DNA of 64,000 nt from an uncultured Chloroflexus sp. (GCF_937951745.1 NZ_CALFBQ010000005.1:30409-94408); one strand, 5' to 3'; shown: positions 1-8,497, counted from the first letter of the stretch. Notes: generated from the letters alone by a model not told the origin. Numbers and translations are program-made.

Positions 1-333
1 CTGCCAGCACTCTACAGCGGGGCCTTGTTGTTTGTGTTTCCCTCGTCGTATGAAGGCTTTGGCTTGCCGCCGCTTGAAGCTATGGCGTGCGGCGTCCCGG
101 TGGTTTGCGCTTACGCCGGCAGCTTACCAGAGGTGGTTGATGAAGCTGCACTAACGGTTGATCCGCACAGTATGCACGAGATCGCCGAGGGTATTTTGCG
201 CGTACTCCGCTCGCGCGATCTGCGTGAATTGCTGCGCCAGCGCGGGTTGCGCCGGGCGGCGCTATTCTCATGGCGCGCGACGGCGCAAGCAACGCTGGCA
301 GTGTACGAGCAGGCAGCAGCCAGTGCGCGGTAA
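1..333 (+). CDS. Glycosyltransferase family 4, C-terminal fragment
   Basis: This is the C-terminal part of a GT-B-fold glycosyltransferase; the reading frame is open from the first base and the start lies outside the window. The visible 110 residues carry the family 4 EX7E signature (Glu18 and Glu26 counted from the window edge, within YEGFGLPPLEAMACG), which binds the nucleotide-sugar donor, followed by the usual GVPVV strand and a C-terminal helix. Such enzymes usually transfer sugars to envelope polysaccharides or glycolipids; donor and acceptor cannot be inferred. The stop is 14 bp from the convergent SH3-domain gene. Confidence 0.9.
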   Translation: MPALYSGALLFVFPSSYEGFGLPPLEAMACGVPVVCAYAGSLPEVVDEAALTVDPHSMHEIAEGILRVLRSRDLRELLRQRGLRRAALFSWRATAQATLAVYEQAAASAR

Positions 334-347
334 TCTATTGTCAGTTC

Positions 348-911
348 CTACGGTTCGGGCACGCTTAGCAGCAAGGCATTCACCCACCCCTCTGTGCCGG
401 CGCTCACCCGTTCGAGAACGCAGTTGCCTACGGTTTCTACCACGCGCAACCGGTACCAACGGTTGGCGCCGTTGGTCACCTGCTCTTCTAGCAACACCAC
501 CCGATCTCCCACACACACTTGCCCTATCACCGTTTCAGCGGCAACGCGCGGTTCACGCCGGATATTGCCGCCGTTAATGACGCGCGCGCGACCAATGATC
601 GACTCTGGCGTCGGTGTAGGTGTTGCGGTTGCCGTTGGCGCTGGCGTTGCTGTAACCGCTGGGATGGCGCTCTGTGTGGCTGCTTGCTGAGCGGTTGCCC
701 GCGCCTCACGAGTTTGCAGCGCGATTTGGGTTTGGCGGGCAATGGCTCGGTTCGTTTCCAGTTGGTCGCTGATAAAGGGCGTGATCCCGATCAGACCAAC
801 GATGATCATCCCAATCACAAGCGCTGCAATGAGAGCGCTGAGCGGGCCACGCCGGCGTTGGCGGCGTTCAAACAGCCGATTCCAGTCGCGCGGATCGGTT
901 TTCGGTGGCAC
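348..911 (-). CDS. Membrane-anchored SH3b-domain protein
   Basis: The 187-residue protein has a basic cytoplasmic N-terminus, one transmembrane helix at about residues 24-44, a polar Gln/Ala/Thr-rich stretch (about 49-82), a TPTPTP spacer (about 86-102) and a C-terminal bacterial SH3 domain with the typical NIRREP motif near residue 116. Bacterial SH3 domains outside the membrane often bind peptidoglycan or other wall polymers. The start is GTG at 911, preceded by GGGAG at good spacing. It lies 12 bp downstream of the acetyltransferase gene on the same strand, so the two are probably cotranscribed. The exact role is unknown. Confidence 0.8.
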   Translation of the reverse strand: MPPKTDPRDWNRLFERRQRRRGPLSALIAALVIGMIIVGLIGITPFISDQLETNRAIARQTQIALQTREARATAQQAATQSAIPAVTATPAPTATATPTPTPESIIGRARVINGGNIRREPRVAAETVIGQVCVGDRVVLLEEQVTNGANRWYRLRVVETVGNCVLERVSAGTEGWVNALLLSVPEP

Positions 912-923
912 GGTTCTCCCTCT

Positions 924-1808
924 CTACAACCAGCGGCATAGCACCGGCTGGCGTTCACCGGTAGGCGTAAAGCCAAACCAGCGATACAGCCGCTGGGCAT
1001 GGTGGTTGTACGCTTGTGTGTTGAGAGTGAGCAACCCGGCGCCGGTTTCAGCCGCGTAGGCGACGAATTCGGCCAGTAATCGTACACCGATGCCGCGTCC
1101 GCGCACATTAGGATCGACCGCGATCCGCACCAAGTGTACCAATCGGCCGCCAAAATGGCTGGTGGCATAACTGTATCCCGCGATCTGGCCGTTGAGTTCA
1201 GCTACCACGAAAAACGACCCATCGGCGATGGCCGGCGCGAGAATGCTTTCGTCTTTGACCCATTGCGGTTCAAAGCAACGCACGTCGAGTTGCAGCACTT
1301 CGGCTAGATCAACGGCTTGGACAGGGCGAACTTGCACATCGCTATTGCCATGGGCGGGAATTTCCCAGTCGCGTTTTTCATAGACGACGACATCCGTTTG
1401 ATGGTAGTAACCGGCTTGCTCTAGCAGCGGGCACAGCCACTGATCCGACTGATCATCGCCGGCATAATAGAGGGAGGTAATTGCCTGTTTGCGAGCGAGC
1501 TGTTCGAGTGCAGGCGCGACTCGCGCTAATGCTTCGCGAGGTTGGAGCCGTTCGCTCACTGCGAATGCACGCAGCCAGGCAATATGATGAATAGGTCGGC
1601 CAAGCATTGCCGCCGCCAACACCTCGCGTTCAAGCTGCATGACAACTGCTCGCCCTTCTTCCACCGCGTTGTAAAGTTCGCTGCCGGCGGCGGCGGAAAA
1701 GCGGCGGCTGGCGGCGTTGAAGAGATGGCTGACCGCTGTGACGTCGGCCGGCTGGCTTGGCCGGACAATCGCTGCGCTGAGATCAACTGGTTTGCGAAAC
1801 GGCCACAT
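924..1808 (-). CDS. GNAT family N-acetyltransferase
   Basis: This is a 294-residue acetyltransferase with a clear GNAT domain in its C-terminal half. Motif A for acetyl-CoA binding reads VRGRGIGVRLL, followed by a region ending in RLYRWFGF, typical of the last GNAT strand and helix. The N-terminal half resembles a second, degenerate GNAT-like domain. The ATG at 1808 was chosen because an extended -10 element (TGGTACAAT on the minus strand, 1845-1853) lies about 30 bp upstream; a longer frame to 1925 would overlap that promoter and the divergent phosphatase gene. Substrate unknown. Confidence 0.82.
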   Translation of the reverse strand: MWPFRKPVDLSAAIVRPSQPADVTAVSHLFNAASRRFSAAAGSELYNAVEEGRAVVMQLEREVLAAAMLGRPIHHIAWLRAFAVSERLQPREALARVAPALEQLARKQAITSLYYAGDDQSDQWLCPLLEQAGYYHQTDVVVYEKRDWEIPAHGNSDVQVRPVQAVDLAEVLQLDVRCFEPQWVKDESILAPAIADGSFFVVAELNGQIAGYSYATSHFGGRLVHLVRIAVDPNVRGRGIGVRLLAEFVAYAAETGAGLLTLNTQAYNHHAQRLYRWFGFTPTGERQPVLCRWL

Positions 1809-1844
1809 ACTTGTGCTACCATACACATAGAGGTCTGAAATTGT

Positions 1845-1853
1845 ATTGTACCA
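1845..1853 (-). promoter_or_regulatory. Extended -10 promoter element of the acetyltransferase gene
   Basis: The minus strand reads TGGTACAAT, an extended -10 box (TGn plus TACAAT). It sits about 37 bp upstream of the ATG at 1808. No good -35 box is visible, which is usual for extended -10 promoters. It is one of several such sites in the window. Confidence 0.5.
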
Positions 1854-1863
1854 GAGAAGCGTA

Positions 1864-2391
1864 ATGATCAACCGGGTGCGCCAGTATTTTTCCACGCAGT
1901 GGCAACGATTCTTTGGCCTGAACATTACCCCGATTACGCCGATGCTGTTTGTCGGCGGGCAATTTCATCCGCAGCAGTGGCCGGCAATTTACGCGCTAGG
2001 GGTACGCGCAGTCCTTTCGTTGCAAGCCGAACGGGCTGACGTGTTTAGAGGGCCGTTGCCCACGCGCAGTTTGCGCCTCTTAGTGCCGGATTTTCATCCG
2101 CCAACCATTGAGCAACTCGATGAAGGGGTGCATTTTATAGCCCATGCCATTGGCGATGGTCTGCCGGTCTTCGTCCATTGCCATGCAGGCGTAGGCCGGG
2201 CGCCGCTGATGGCGGCAGCCTATCTGATGGCGCGCCATGGGCTAGAGCATCGCGCAGCGCTGGCAACATTGCGCATCGCGCGCCCCATTATTCGCCCTAA
2301 TCGCCGGCAACTAGGGCGCTTGCGCGAGTATGAGCGGCTCTTACGCCAGCGCCACCACAGTAGTCGCGCTACGCCGCCTGCCGGCGATTGA
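1864..2391 (+). CDS. Dual-specificity/tyrosine phosphatase-like protein
   Basis: The 175-residue protein contains the PTP active-site loop HCHAGVGRAP with nucleophilic Cys106 and phosphate-binding Arg112, and a plausible general acid Asp76 in VPDFHPP. The size and the early LFVGGQFHP strand match compact dual-specificity phosphatases. It should hydrolyse phosphotyrosine, phosphoserine/threonine or another phosphomonoester in the cytoplasm; the substrate is not predictable. The ATG at 1864 is preferred over an upstream TTG in the same frame. The 3' end overlaps the convergent DUF2156 gene by 23 bp. Confidence 0.85.
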   Translation: MINRVRQYFSTQWQRFFGLNITPITPMLFVGGQFHPQQWPAIYALGVRAVLSLQAERADVFRGPLPTRSLRLLVPDFHPPTIEQLDEGVHFIAHAIGDGLPVFVHCHAGVGRAPLMAAAYLMARHGLEHRAALATLRIARPIIRPNRRQLGRLREYERLLRQRHHSSRATPPAGD

Positions 2392-3286
2392 GACCGCTGG
2401 CAGCTAGCTCCAAGCATCCCGATACGGTAAAGAGATCAACGAGCGCCAACAACGGCAGGCGTGGCCGGGCGCAAAGGTAGACGGGGCGCCAGTGAGGCGC
2501 AAACTTAGCTTTAAATCGGTACAGGCCATCAGCATCATACACGGCGGCCATTTGCCTGCCGGCGAGTGTAATGAGCCATTCGAGCGGGCGCAAATTGGTC
2601 TCAAGATGGCGGAAGGGCGCTTCATTGAGACTGAGAGTCTGGCAGCCTTCGCTGCGAAGTTGATGGCCGGCTGTGGCAAAGATTGCTTCCATGACCCCCG
2701 ATGGCGCGTGTGGCCGGCGTAGCATCAATTCGGTGACCGCGGCAGTGGGAGAGGGCTGGGTAAGCAATACCGCGCCTTGCCAGTGCCCATCGTGGTCGAT
2801 GAAGACAAACAGGCGCGTTTCCGGTTCAAACGTTGTGCGAAAGAGATAGCGAAGCTGCGGACGCTGGCCGTGACGCGCTTCGCGGGCCAGCCAGCGCAAC
2901 CGGGCAACAGCGGTTGGGCTCCACGGGATTTCATGGACGCTGCCAAAGCGGGCGGCGGCGCGCGCCATTTTGCGCACAGAGCGCCGCTGCAAGCTCTCGC
3001 CAGCGAGATCGATCACGCCTTCTATGCCAACCCGCACTGTTTCCCAGCCGGCGCGGGCCAACCGTTGCGCTAACCCTGCCGGGCAGCCGCGCAACAGTAG
3101 GCGGGCATGCTGGCCGTGCTCATGGTGAAGGGTGCTGAAATGGCCGTTCGCCGGCACAGTGGCGTAAGCCAGCCACGTAAAGCCAGACAACGGCAACCGC
3201 ACCCGTTGGACGCGCGGTGTAGCAAGGGCGGCGCGCGTCCAGCTTAGTGGCAGCTCATCGCTTTCAGACAGCAGGCTCAACGGCAT
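2369..3286 (-). CDS. DUF2156 (phosphatidylglycerol lysyltransferase C-terminal-like) protein
   Basis: This 305-residue soluble protein resembles the catalytic C-terminal domain of MprF-type aminoacyl-phosphatidylglycerol synthases (a GNAT-related fold). The diagnostic C-terminal block GLYRFKAKFAPHWRP is present near residue 255, followed by a LCARPRLPLLAL segment. The large N-terminal membrane domain of MprF is absent, so it may act on a different acceptor, as many stand-alone DUF2156 proteins must. It lies 71 bp downstream of the uridine kinase gene on the same strand. Family assignment is fairly secure, function is not. Confidence 0.75.
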   Translation of the reverse strand: MPLSLLSESDELPLSWTRAALATPRVQRVRLPLSGFTWLAYATVPANGHFSTLHHEHGQHARLLLRGCPAGLAQRLARAGWETVRVGIEGVIDLAGESLQRRSVRKMARAAARFGSVHEIPWSPTAVARLRWLAREARHGQRPQLRYLFRTTFEPETRLFVFIDHDGHWQGAVLLTQPSPTAAVTELMLRRPHAPSGVMEAIFATAGHQLRSEGCQTLSLNEAPFRHLETNLRPLEWLITLAGRQMAAVYDADGLYRFKAKFAPHWRPVYLCARPRLPLLALVDLFTVSGCLELAASGLNRRQAA

Positions 3287-3357
3287 AGTGGCTCGTAACC
3301 GGCGCTAGGATGATCGAATTGCTCTCGTATGTAGTTTGCGCTTGGTTGCAAATTGCG

Positions 3358-3990
3358 TCAAGCATTTGCTTGCAAGGCAGCTTCGATCCGCGCCACGACC
3401 ATATCAATTGCGATCGGATTGCGTCCGCCACCGGGGAAAATCACATCGGCGTACCGCTTCGTCGGTTCGACAAACTCGAGATGCATTGGGCGTACCGTCG
3501 CCAGATATTGCTCAATCACCGAATCAACCGAACGTCCGCGCTCGGCAATATCCCGGCGCAGCCGGCGGATGAAGCGAAGGTCGGAGTCAGTATCGACAAA
3601 CAGTTTGATATGCATCCGGCGGCGCAACACCGGTTCGTAAAAGATTAAGATGCCTTCGACCAAGATAACTGGACGCGGTTCGATCCGCTCGGTTTGCGGC
3701 AGGCGTACATAGGTGGCATAGTCATAGGTCGGCAGATCGATCGCTTGTCCAGTGCACAGGGCATCGAGATGGGCAACTAACAGATCATTGTCGAGCGCAT
3801 TAGGATGATCAAAATTGAATTTAGCCCGTTCGGCGAGTGGCAGATGGCTAAGGTCTTTGTAGTAACGATCGTGATCGATGTGAGCAATGCGGTCGGCGCC
3901 GACTCGTTGCAAAATCGCCTGTGCAACACTCGTTTTGCCGCTGGCGCTGCCGCCGGCGACGCCGATAATGATGGGGTTGGTATTTATCAT
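3358..3990 (-). CDS. udk: Uridine/cytidine kinase
   Basis: The 210-residue protein phosphorylates uridine and cytidine to UMP and CMP in pyrimidine salvage. It has the P-loop GGSASGKTS near residues 14-22, the IDHDRYYKD nucleoside-binding segment, the FDHPNALD motif and the LVEGILIFYEPVLR segment, all typical of the PRK/Udk family. Length matches bacterial Udk. The ATG at 3990 has only a weak ribosome binding site. The DUF2156 gene follows on the same strand. Confidence 0.95.
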   Translation of the reverse strand: MINTNPIIIGVAGGSASGKTSVAQAILQRVGADRIAHIDHDRYYKDLSHLPLAERAKFNFDHPNALDNDLLVAHLDALCTGQAIDLPTYDYATYVRLPQTERIEPRPVILVEGILIFYEPVLRRRMHIKLFVDTDSDLRFIRRLRRDIAERGRSVDSVIEQYLATVRPMHLEFVEPTKRYADVIFPGGGRNPIAIDMVVARIEAALQANA

Positions 3991-4049
3991 ACAAACATCA
4001 AAAAAAGAGCATCATAGGGGCAGAGCAAGGCTCTCCCCCTACAATGCCT

Positions 4050-4190
4050 CTACGCCGTCTGCGACTCCGGTTTTGATGGCTCGCCTAAAATCTTGTTCGT
4101 CAAATAGGTCGCTAACCACGCGGCTACCAAACTCAACACAAGGCTGATCAAGCCATGCACCAACTTTCGGCGCAGTTCTTCCTCTGTCAT
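4050..4190 (-). CDS. 46-residue membrane microprotein coupled to a zinc protease gene
   Basis: This small frame starts 3 bp after the stop codon of the YugP-type protease gene, and GGAGGG inside the end of that gene is well placed as its ribosome binding site. It encodes MTEEELRRKLVHG, then one hydrophobic helix (about residues 13-32, LISLVLSLVAAWLATYL), then a polar tail with KPESQTA. The topology is an acidic/basic cytosolic head, one membrane helix and a short tail. No family was recognised. The tight coupling suggests it works with, or is cleaved by, the neighbouring membrane protease; that is inference. Confidence 0.65.
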   Translation of the reverse strand: MTEEELRRKLVHGLISLVLSLVAAWLATYLTNKILGEPSKPESQTA

Positions 4191-4193
4191 GCG

Positions 4194-4907
4194 TTAATCC
4201 CTCCGTCGCATCAAAATCGTCACGAAGTAAAGCAACTGCGCGATCGCTTGCGCTGCCGCCGCCACATAGGTCAGCGCTGCCGCGTTGAGCACGGCATTCA
4301 CCCCTGCCGCCTCTTGCACCGTCACCAACCCGGCGCGCTGGAGCATTTCGCGCGCGCGTGCGCTGGCGTTGAATTCAACCGGCAGCGTCACCAGTGTAAA
4401 GGCAACCGCTGCACTAAATAAGATCACGCCAACGACCGCTAGTTGGAAACCGAACTGGCTGCCGCCGCCGGCGCCGAGCAACATACCGATAAAGAACAGC
4501 CATGTGCCGAGTTGCGAGCCGATGTTGGCGAACCCAACGATGCCCGATCGCACGCGCAACCACGCATAGCCTTCTTTGTCTTGCGCGGCGTGACCCAACT
4601 CGTGGGCAACGATCGCCATAGCGGCTACCGACGGTTGCACCGATCCTTCCGAGAGGCGAATGACCTTGCTCGCAGGATCGTAGTGGTCGGTCAACATGCC
4701 GGGAATGGTTTCAACGCCGACATGATCAAGGCCTTCATTCCGCATCAAGATACGCGCAACATCAAAGCCATTCAGCCGCCGCATGTTGGCGACCTGCGAC
4801 CATTTATTAAAGGCCGACTGGACCTGAAATTGGGCCCAGAGGGCGAAGAGCATCGCTGGCACCGCAAAGAGCAGATAGGTTGGATCGAAGAAGAATGGCA
4901 TAGGCAC
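4194..4907 (-). CDS. YugP-type membrane zinc metallopeptidase
   Basis: This 237-residue protein is a neutral zinc metallopeptidase of the YugP family. It has an N-terminal membrane helix (about 9-27), a soluble region with the YDPASKVIRLS segment, the HELGHAAQ zinc motif (His102, Glu103, His106), and two to three further membrane helices after residue 120. Such proteins are integral membrane proteases of poorly known substrate. The start at 4907 has a perfect AAAGGAGG ribosome binding site. An extended -10 element lies about 45 bp upstream, and a microprotein gene follows 3 bp downstream. Confidence 0.9.
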   Translation of the reverse strand: MPMPFFFDPTYLLFAVPAMLFALWAQFQVQSAFNKWSQVANMRRLNGFDVARILMRNEGLDHVGVETIPGMLTDHYDPASKVIRLSEGSVQPSVAAMAIVAHELGHAAQDKEGYAWLRVRSGIVGFANIGSQLGTWLFFIGMLLGAGGGSQFGFQLAVVGVILFSAAVAFTLVTLPVEFNASARAREMLQRAGLVTVQEAAGVNAVLNAAALTYVAAAAQAIAQLLYFVTILMRRRD

Positions 4908-4951
4908 CTCCTTTGAACGTTGAGATGCGGTACTTGTCCGCTGCTGTGCTC

Positions 4952-4960
4952 AGTATACCA
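4952..4960 (-). promoter_or_regulatory. Extended -10 promoter element of the zinc metallopeptidase operon
   Basis: The minus strand reads TGGTATACT, placing a transcription start about 40 bp upstream of the ATG at 4907. No clear -35 box is seen. It conforms to the TGGTAYMAT-like pattern seen upstream of several genes here. Confidence 0.45.
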
Positions 4961-5043
4961 CTCTCTTGCATGAGGCGGGTGTTGGTGAAATGTTTGAGTT
5001 TTGCAAAAATGATGAGGCTGGCAGTCAGGGTCGCGCGTTCACA

Positions 5044-5262
5044 TCATAAGGGTTGCTCGCCGGTCAGTGTGTTGCGAGCCTGTCCCAGCCACGCTTGGGC
5101 GCGTTCGGCCAACCATGCGCGGAGCGCCGGCCCGCTACGGGGCATCAATAGGGCCGCTGCAGCGCCGCCGCCGATCAGTCCCAGCAGCAAGCCGGTTATG
5201 AAGCGTCGGCCACTAGTGCGGTGCGGTATCAGGCTGTCAATCATGGCATCGAGGTCATCCAT
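5044..5262 (-). CDS. Small single-span membrane protein (YtxH-like)
   Basis: The 72-residue product starts MDDLDAMIDSL, has a Gly/Ala/Leu-rich hydrophobic stretch (about residues 24-43, FITGLLLGLIGGGAAAALLM) followed by an amphipathic region. This layout resembles YtxH-domain envelope/stress proteins, but the match is by pattern only. The ATG at 5262 is preferred to an upstream in-frame start at 5304, which would add an unlikely leader. The next gene upstream on this strand is gdhA, separated by a terminator-like hairpin. Confidence 0.55.
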   Translation of the reverse strand: MDDLDAMIDSLIPHRTSGRRFITGLLLGLIGGGAAAALLMPRSGPALRAWLAERAQAWLGQARNTLTGEQPL

Positions 5263-5316
5263 AGAAACTCTACTCTTTACGGTGATGCTTACTCCTGTAT
5301 CCAATCATACTATATA

Positions 5317-5343
5317 GAGTGCGGCAGTCAAACTGCCGCACTC
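5317..5343. terminator. Hairpin terminator downstream of gdhA
   Basis: A perfect 12-bp inverted repeat (GAGTGCGGCAGT and its complement) with a three-base loop lies 100 bp beyond the gdhA stop and before the small membrane protein gene. There is no long T-run, only TATATAG on the exit side, so it may be a weak or bidirectional terminator or an mRNA-stabilising hairpin. Confidence 0.6.
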
Positions 5344-5443
5344 CCAAGCGATCGCTCTTATCAAGCTAGAACGATATGCCACTGAGTCATGGCGCATCGT
5401 AGGCTGTCGTTTACCGGCCACACCTGTGTGCGGCCTGATGGCG

Positions 5444-6727
5444 CTACGGATAGATCCCGCGCGTGGTCACCGCGTCACCCACCCGCTGGATCGCCAGCAT
5501 GTAGGCGGCGGTACGCAAATCAACTTGCCGCTCTGCCGAGACGCGCAACACCTGCTGCAAGGCGTTGGTCATGACCCGGCGCAACTGGGCATTGACCTCG
5601 CGTTCGCTCCAGAAGAACTCTTGCAATCCTTGCACCCACTCGAAGTAGCTAACCGTGACACCACCGGCGTTGGCCAGAATGTCGGGTATCGCGAGGCAGC
5701 CGCGGTCGTACAAAATGGCATCGGCGGCTTTAGTGGTCGGGCCATTCGCCGCTTCGGCGATGATCTGCGCTTTGATACGGCTGGCGTTTTGGGTCGTAAT
5801 CACACCGCTCAACGCCGCTGGTACCAGCACATCACACTCAATTTCAAGCAACTCCTCGTTGGTCAACGAGTCGGCGTTCGCTGCGCCGGCCACGCTGCCG
5901 GTGAGCGCTTTGTGTGCCAGCACTGCTTCGACGTCGAGGCCGTGCGGATTGTAGACTCCGCCACGGCTATCGCTCAAGGCGACGACTTTCATACCTAACG
6001 CGACGGCTTCCCGCGCCACGGTTGAGCCAACGTTGCCACACCCCTGAATAGCGAGCCGGATCTCTGGAATCGTCAAGCCAAGATGCTGTGATGCGGTCGT
6101 GAGTACATACGTCAACCCACGTCCGGTCGCCTCAAGTCGGCCTTCCGAGCCGCCAATGTTGATCGGCTTGCCGGTGACGACTGCTGGCACAGTATGGCCC
6201 TGATGCATCGAAATGGTGTCCATAATCCACGCCATCACCTGTGGATTGGTGCCAATGTCAGGCGCGGGAATGTCGCGCTCAGGGCCGATGACGACGCTGA
6301 TTTCGGTGGCGAAACGGCGGGTTAGCCGCTCGATCTCGCCAAGCGAGAGCTGTTTGGGATCGACAATTACCGCGCCTTTGGCGCCGCCGTAGGGTAGGCC
6401 GGCTAATGCGCACTTCCACGTCATTAACATCGCCAATGCGCGCGTCTCGTCAAGCGTGACTGCCGGATGGTACCGGATGCCGCCCTTCGTTGGGCCGCGG
6501 GCCAGATTGTGTTGGACGCGGAACCCTTGGAATACTTCGATACGGCCATCATCGCGTTTGACGGGAAAGTTGACGGTCAGTTCGCGCTGAGGGGCGCGCA
6601 AGATACCACGGAGGCGGGCCGGCAGATCGAGCAGATCGGCGGCTTCGTCAAATTGTTGCTGGACGGTGCTCAGCAGATCGGCGCCCTCAGAGGGCGCAGC
6701 AGTATGTGCTACGTCAGTCATCACCAT
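5444..6727 (-). CDS. gdhA: Glutamate dehydrogenase (Glu/Leu/Phe/Val dehydrogenase family)
   Basis: The 427-residue enzyme interconverts glutamate and 2-oxoglutarate plus ammonia with NAD(P)H. The substrate-binding and catalytic lysines are visible as PTKGGIR (Lys81), MLMTWKCALAG (Lys105) and PYGGAKG (Lys117). The C-terminal Rossmann domain shows the GCGNVGSTVA dinucleotide motif. Length and architecture match hexameric family I enzymes of bacteria and archaea. The ATG at 6727 is preceded by GAGAGGGG; an ATG two codons further in is possible. Cofactor preference cannot be decided by eye. Confidence 0.93.
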   Translation of the reverse strand: MVMTDVAHTAAPSEGADLLSTVQQQFDEAADLLDLPARLRGILRAPQRELTVNFPVKRDDGRIEVFQGFRVQHNLARGPTKGGIRYHPAVTLDETRALAMLMTWKCALAGLPYGGAKGAVIVDPKQLSLGEIERLTRRFATEISVVIGPERDIPAPDIGTNPQVMAWIMDTISMHQGHTVPAVVTGKPINIGGSEGRLEATGRGLTYVLTTASQHLGLTIPEIRLAIQGCGNVGSTVAREAVALGMKVVALSDSRGGVYNPHGLDVEAVLAHKALTGSVAGAANADSLTNEELLEIECDVLVPAALSGVITTQNASRIKAQIIAEAANGPTTKAADAILYDRGCLAIPDILANAGGVTVSYFEWVQGLQEFFWSEREVNAQLRRVMTNALQQVLRVSAERQVDLRTAAYMLAIQRVGDAVTTRGIYP

Positions 6728-6801
6728 GATGTTGACCCCTCTCCGATGAGTAAGGGCGGCCAGCACTGGCCGGTCGCGACAGCGGCGGCGCGACAATGCC
6801 T

Positions 6802-6810
6802 ATTGTACCA
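6802..6810 (-). promoter_or_regulatory. Extended -10 promoter element of gdhA
   Basis: The minus strand reads TGGTACAAT about 75 bp upstream of the gdhA start. It is the best promoter-like word in the short gap to the peptidase gene, and suggests that gdhA has its own promoter even though the M42 peptidase gene lies upstream on the same strand. Confidence 0.45.
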
Positions 6811-6837
6811 CGATGCGATGGTGGTTGCGGAATAAGA

Positions 6838-7902
6838 TTATTCATCGGTGGGAATGAATTCTGTGACGCTCGCCACCGAATGAACAAACGCGGCGATCAA
6901 TTTGACTGCATGCGCCACATCGCTGATCTCGATCATCTCGTTGGGTGAGTGCATATAGCGATTAGGGATCGAGATCACTGCGCTGGCGATGCCGCCGCGC
7001 ACGTGATGGATCGCGTCAGCGTCAGTGCCGGTGTAGCGTGGCGCAATTTGGACGGTGTACGGGATCGACTCGCGTTCGGCCAATTCGACCAGCCGGCGGA
7101 AGACGCGGCCACTGTTGGCCGAACCGCGCGAAAGCACCGGCCCGCCGCCAAGCTTCACCGTATTCCACTGGCGCTGATCGGCGTCGGGATGGTCGGTAGC
7201 GAAGGTGACATCAACCACAAGCGCGACTTGCGGGTCAAAGCTGAACGCGGCAGTGGTTGCGCCGCCGAAGGTAATCTCTTCCTGCGTGGTCGCCACGGCG
7301 GCGACGCAGGCTGCCGGGCGGTTTTGGCTGAGCAAGCGCAACGCTTCGAGCACAGTAAACGCCCCGATCCGGTTGTCGATCGAGCGGCTCACAATTCGCC
7401 CGCCGCGCAATTCGTACACTGGTGCATCAATTACGCCCACGTCGCCGACCTGCACCAATTCGGTCGCTTCGGCGCGGCTCGACGCGCCAATATCAATCCA
7501 CATCTGCTCGATCTTGGTTACTTGAGTGCGCTCCTCTGGTTTCAGCAAATGAATTGGCTTTTTGCCGACGACGCCGAGCACTTCGCCGCGTCGGCCTAGC
7601 AAGCGCACGCGTTGCCCGATCAGCACCTGTGCATCCCAACCGCCAATGGGGCTGAAGTAGAGAAAGCCATTCTCATCAATATGGCTGATCATGACGCCAA
7701 TTTCGTCAATGTGGCCAGCCAGCAGAATGCGCGGCCCGCTGCCTTCAAGGACGGCAAAGCTGTTGCCGAGCACATCACTGTACACTTGATCGGCGAAAGT
7801 GCGTGCCTCAGCCCGCCACACTCGTGCCGCCCGATCTTCGTCGCCCGATGGCCCCGGCGCGCTTAGGAGGCGCTTGAGAAATGCGATTTGCATGTCTTGC
7901 AT
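6838..7902 (-). CDS. M42 family metallo-aminopeptidase
   Basis: This 354-residue protein belongs to the M42 (glutamyl aminopeptidase/deblocking, TET-forming) family. Metal-binding and catalytic segments are visible: AGHIDEIG (His64, Asp66), SRSIDNRIGAF (bridging Asp), TTQEEITFGGA (catalytic and metal Glu), VVDVTFATDHP (Asp) and NRYMHSPNE (His). The PDZ-like insert between the first ligands is present. These cytosolic dodecamers trim peptides released by larger proteases. Two in-frame ATGs (7902 and 7893) are possible; the first has GAGGTAAGGA upstream. Confidence 0.93.
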   Translation of the reverse strand: MQDMQIAFLKRLLSAPGPSGDEDRAARVWRAEARTFADQVYSDVLGNSFAVLEGSGPRILLAGHIDEIGVMISHIDENGFLYFSPIGGWDAQVLIGQRVRLLGRRGEVLGVVGKKPIHLLKPEERTQVTKIEQMWIDIGASSRAEATELVQVGDVGVIDAPVYELRGGRIVSRSIDNRIGAFTVLEALRLLSQNRPAACVAAVATTQEEITFGGATTAAFSFDPQVALVVDVTFATDHPDADQRQWNTVKLGGGPVLSRGSANSGRVFRRLVELAERESIPYTVQIAPRYTGTDADAIHHVRGGIASAVISIPNRYMHSPNEMIEISDVAHAVKLIAAFVHSVASVTEFIPTDE

Positions 7903-8043
7903 GAGGATGATCCTTACCTCTTCTGTTGCGGGAATGTGTAAAAACGAGCTGTTAGAGTAACTCTCATGATAAGTGTTGCCGATTTTTCGCTCGCTCGATC
8001 AGACTAAGATGCGTTTTTGGCTTTGTGAAAACCGGCAAAATGC

Positions 8044-8073
8044 TTGACGCCATTTAACTGCGGCCAGTATAAT
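8044..8073 (+). promoter_or_regulatory. Sigma-70 type promoter upstream of the zincin gene
   Basis: A TTGACG -35 box (8044-8049) and a perfect TATAAT -10 box (8068-8073) are separated by 18 bp. Transcription would begin near 8080, about 30 bp before the ATG at 8112. This is the most canonical promoter in the window. Confidence 0.75.
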
Positions 8074-8111
8074 GAAGCTGTGGCTCTACATTATACTTGA
8101 TAGCAAACGCA

Positions 8112-8465
8112 ATGGAAAAGCCTGACTTTGCTAATTTGGTTGCTGAAGTCATCGCGAGTTTACCCCCTGCTTTTGCGCGCCATCTCGAAACGGTCGAAGT
8201 GGTGATTGCGCCACGTCCAAGCCGTGACCAACGGCGCGCACTTGGGTTGAAGCCATGGCAGACGATTTATGGCCTCTACGAAGGGGTACCGCTCACCGAT
8301 GAGTATAATGCGTCAGCGATGATTACCATCTTCCAAGAGCCGCTCGAACGCGATTTTCGCACCACAGCGGCACTGCGCGAGCAGGTGCGGCGCACTGTCT
8401 TGCACGAAATCGCCCACCATTTCGGGATTAGCGATGAGCGGTTACGCGAGTTGGGCGCGTATTAA
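8112..8465 (+). CDS. Minimal zincin-type metallopeptidase family protein
   Basis: The 117-residue protein belongs to the small single-domain zincin family (formerly DUF1025). Its zinc motif is HEIAHHFGISDERL near the C-terminus, giving HExxH plus a third downstream ligand region. The central GLYEGVPLT segment is also typical. The ATG at 8112 lies just after the strong promoter; an upstream TTG at 8097 in the same frame is less likely. Substrates are unknown for this family. The GH18 gene follows by 32 bp on the same strand and may be cotranscribed. Confidence 0.88.
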   Translation: MEKPDFANLVAEVIASLPPAFARHLETVEVVIAPRPSRDQRRALGLKPWQTIYGLYEGVPLTDEYNASAMITIFQEPLERDFRTTAALREQVRRTVLHEIAHHFGISDERLRELGAY

Positions 8466-8497
8466 GCGAGTATCGGTTGTCGTTCAAGAGGTAGCGC

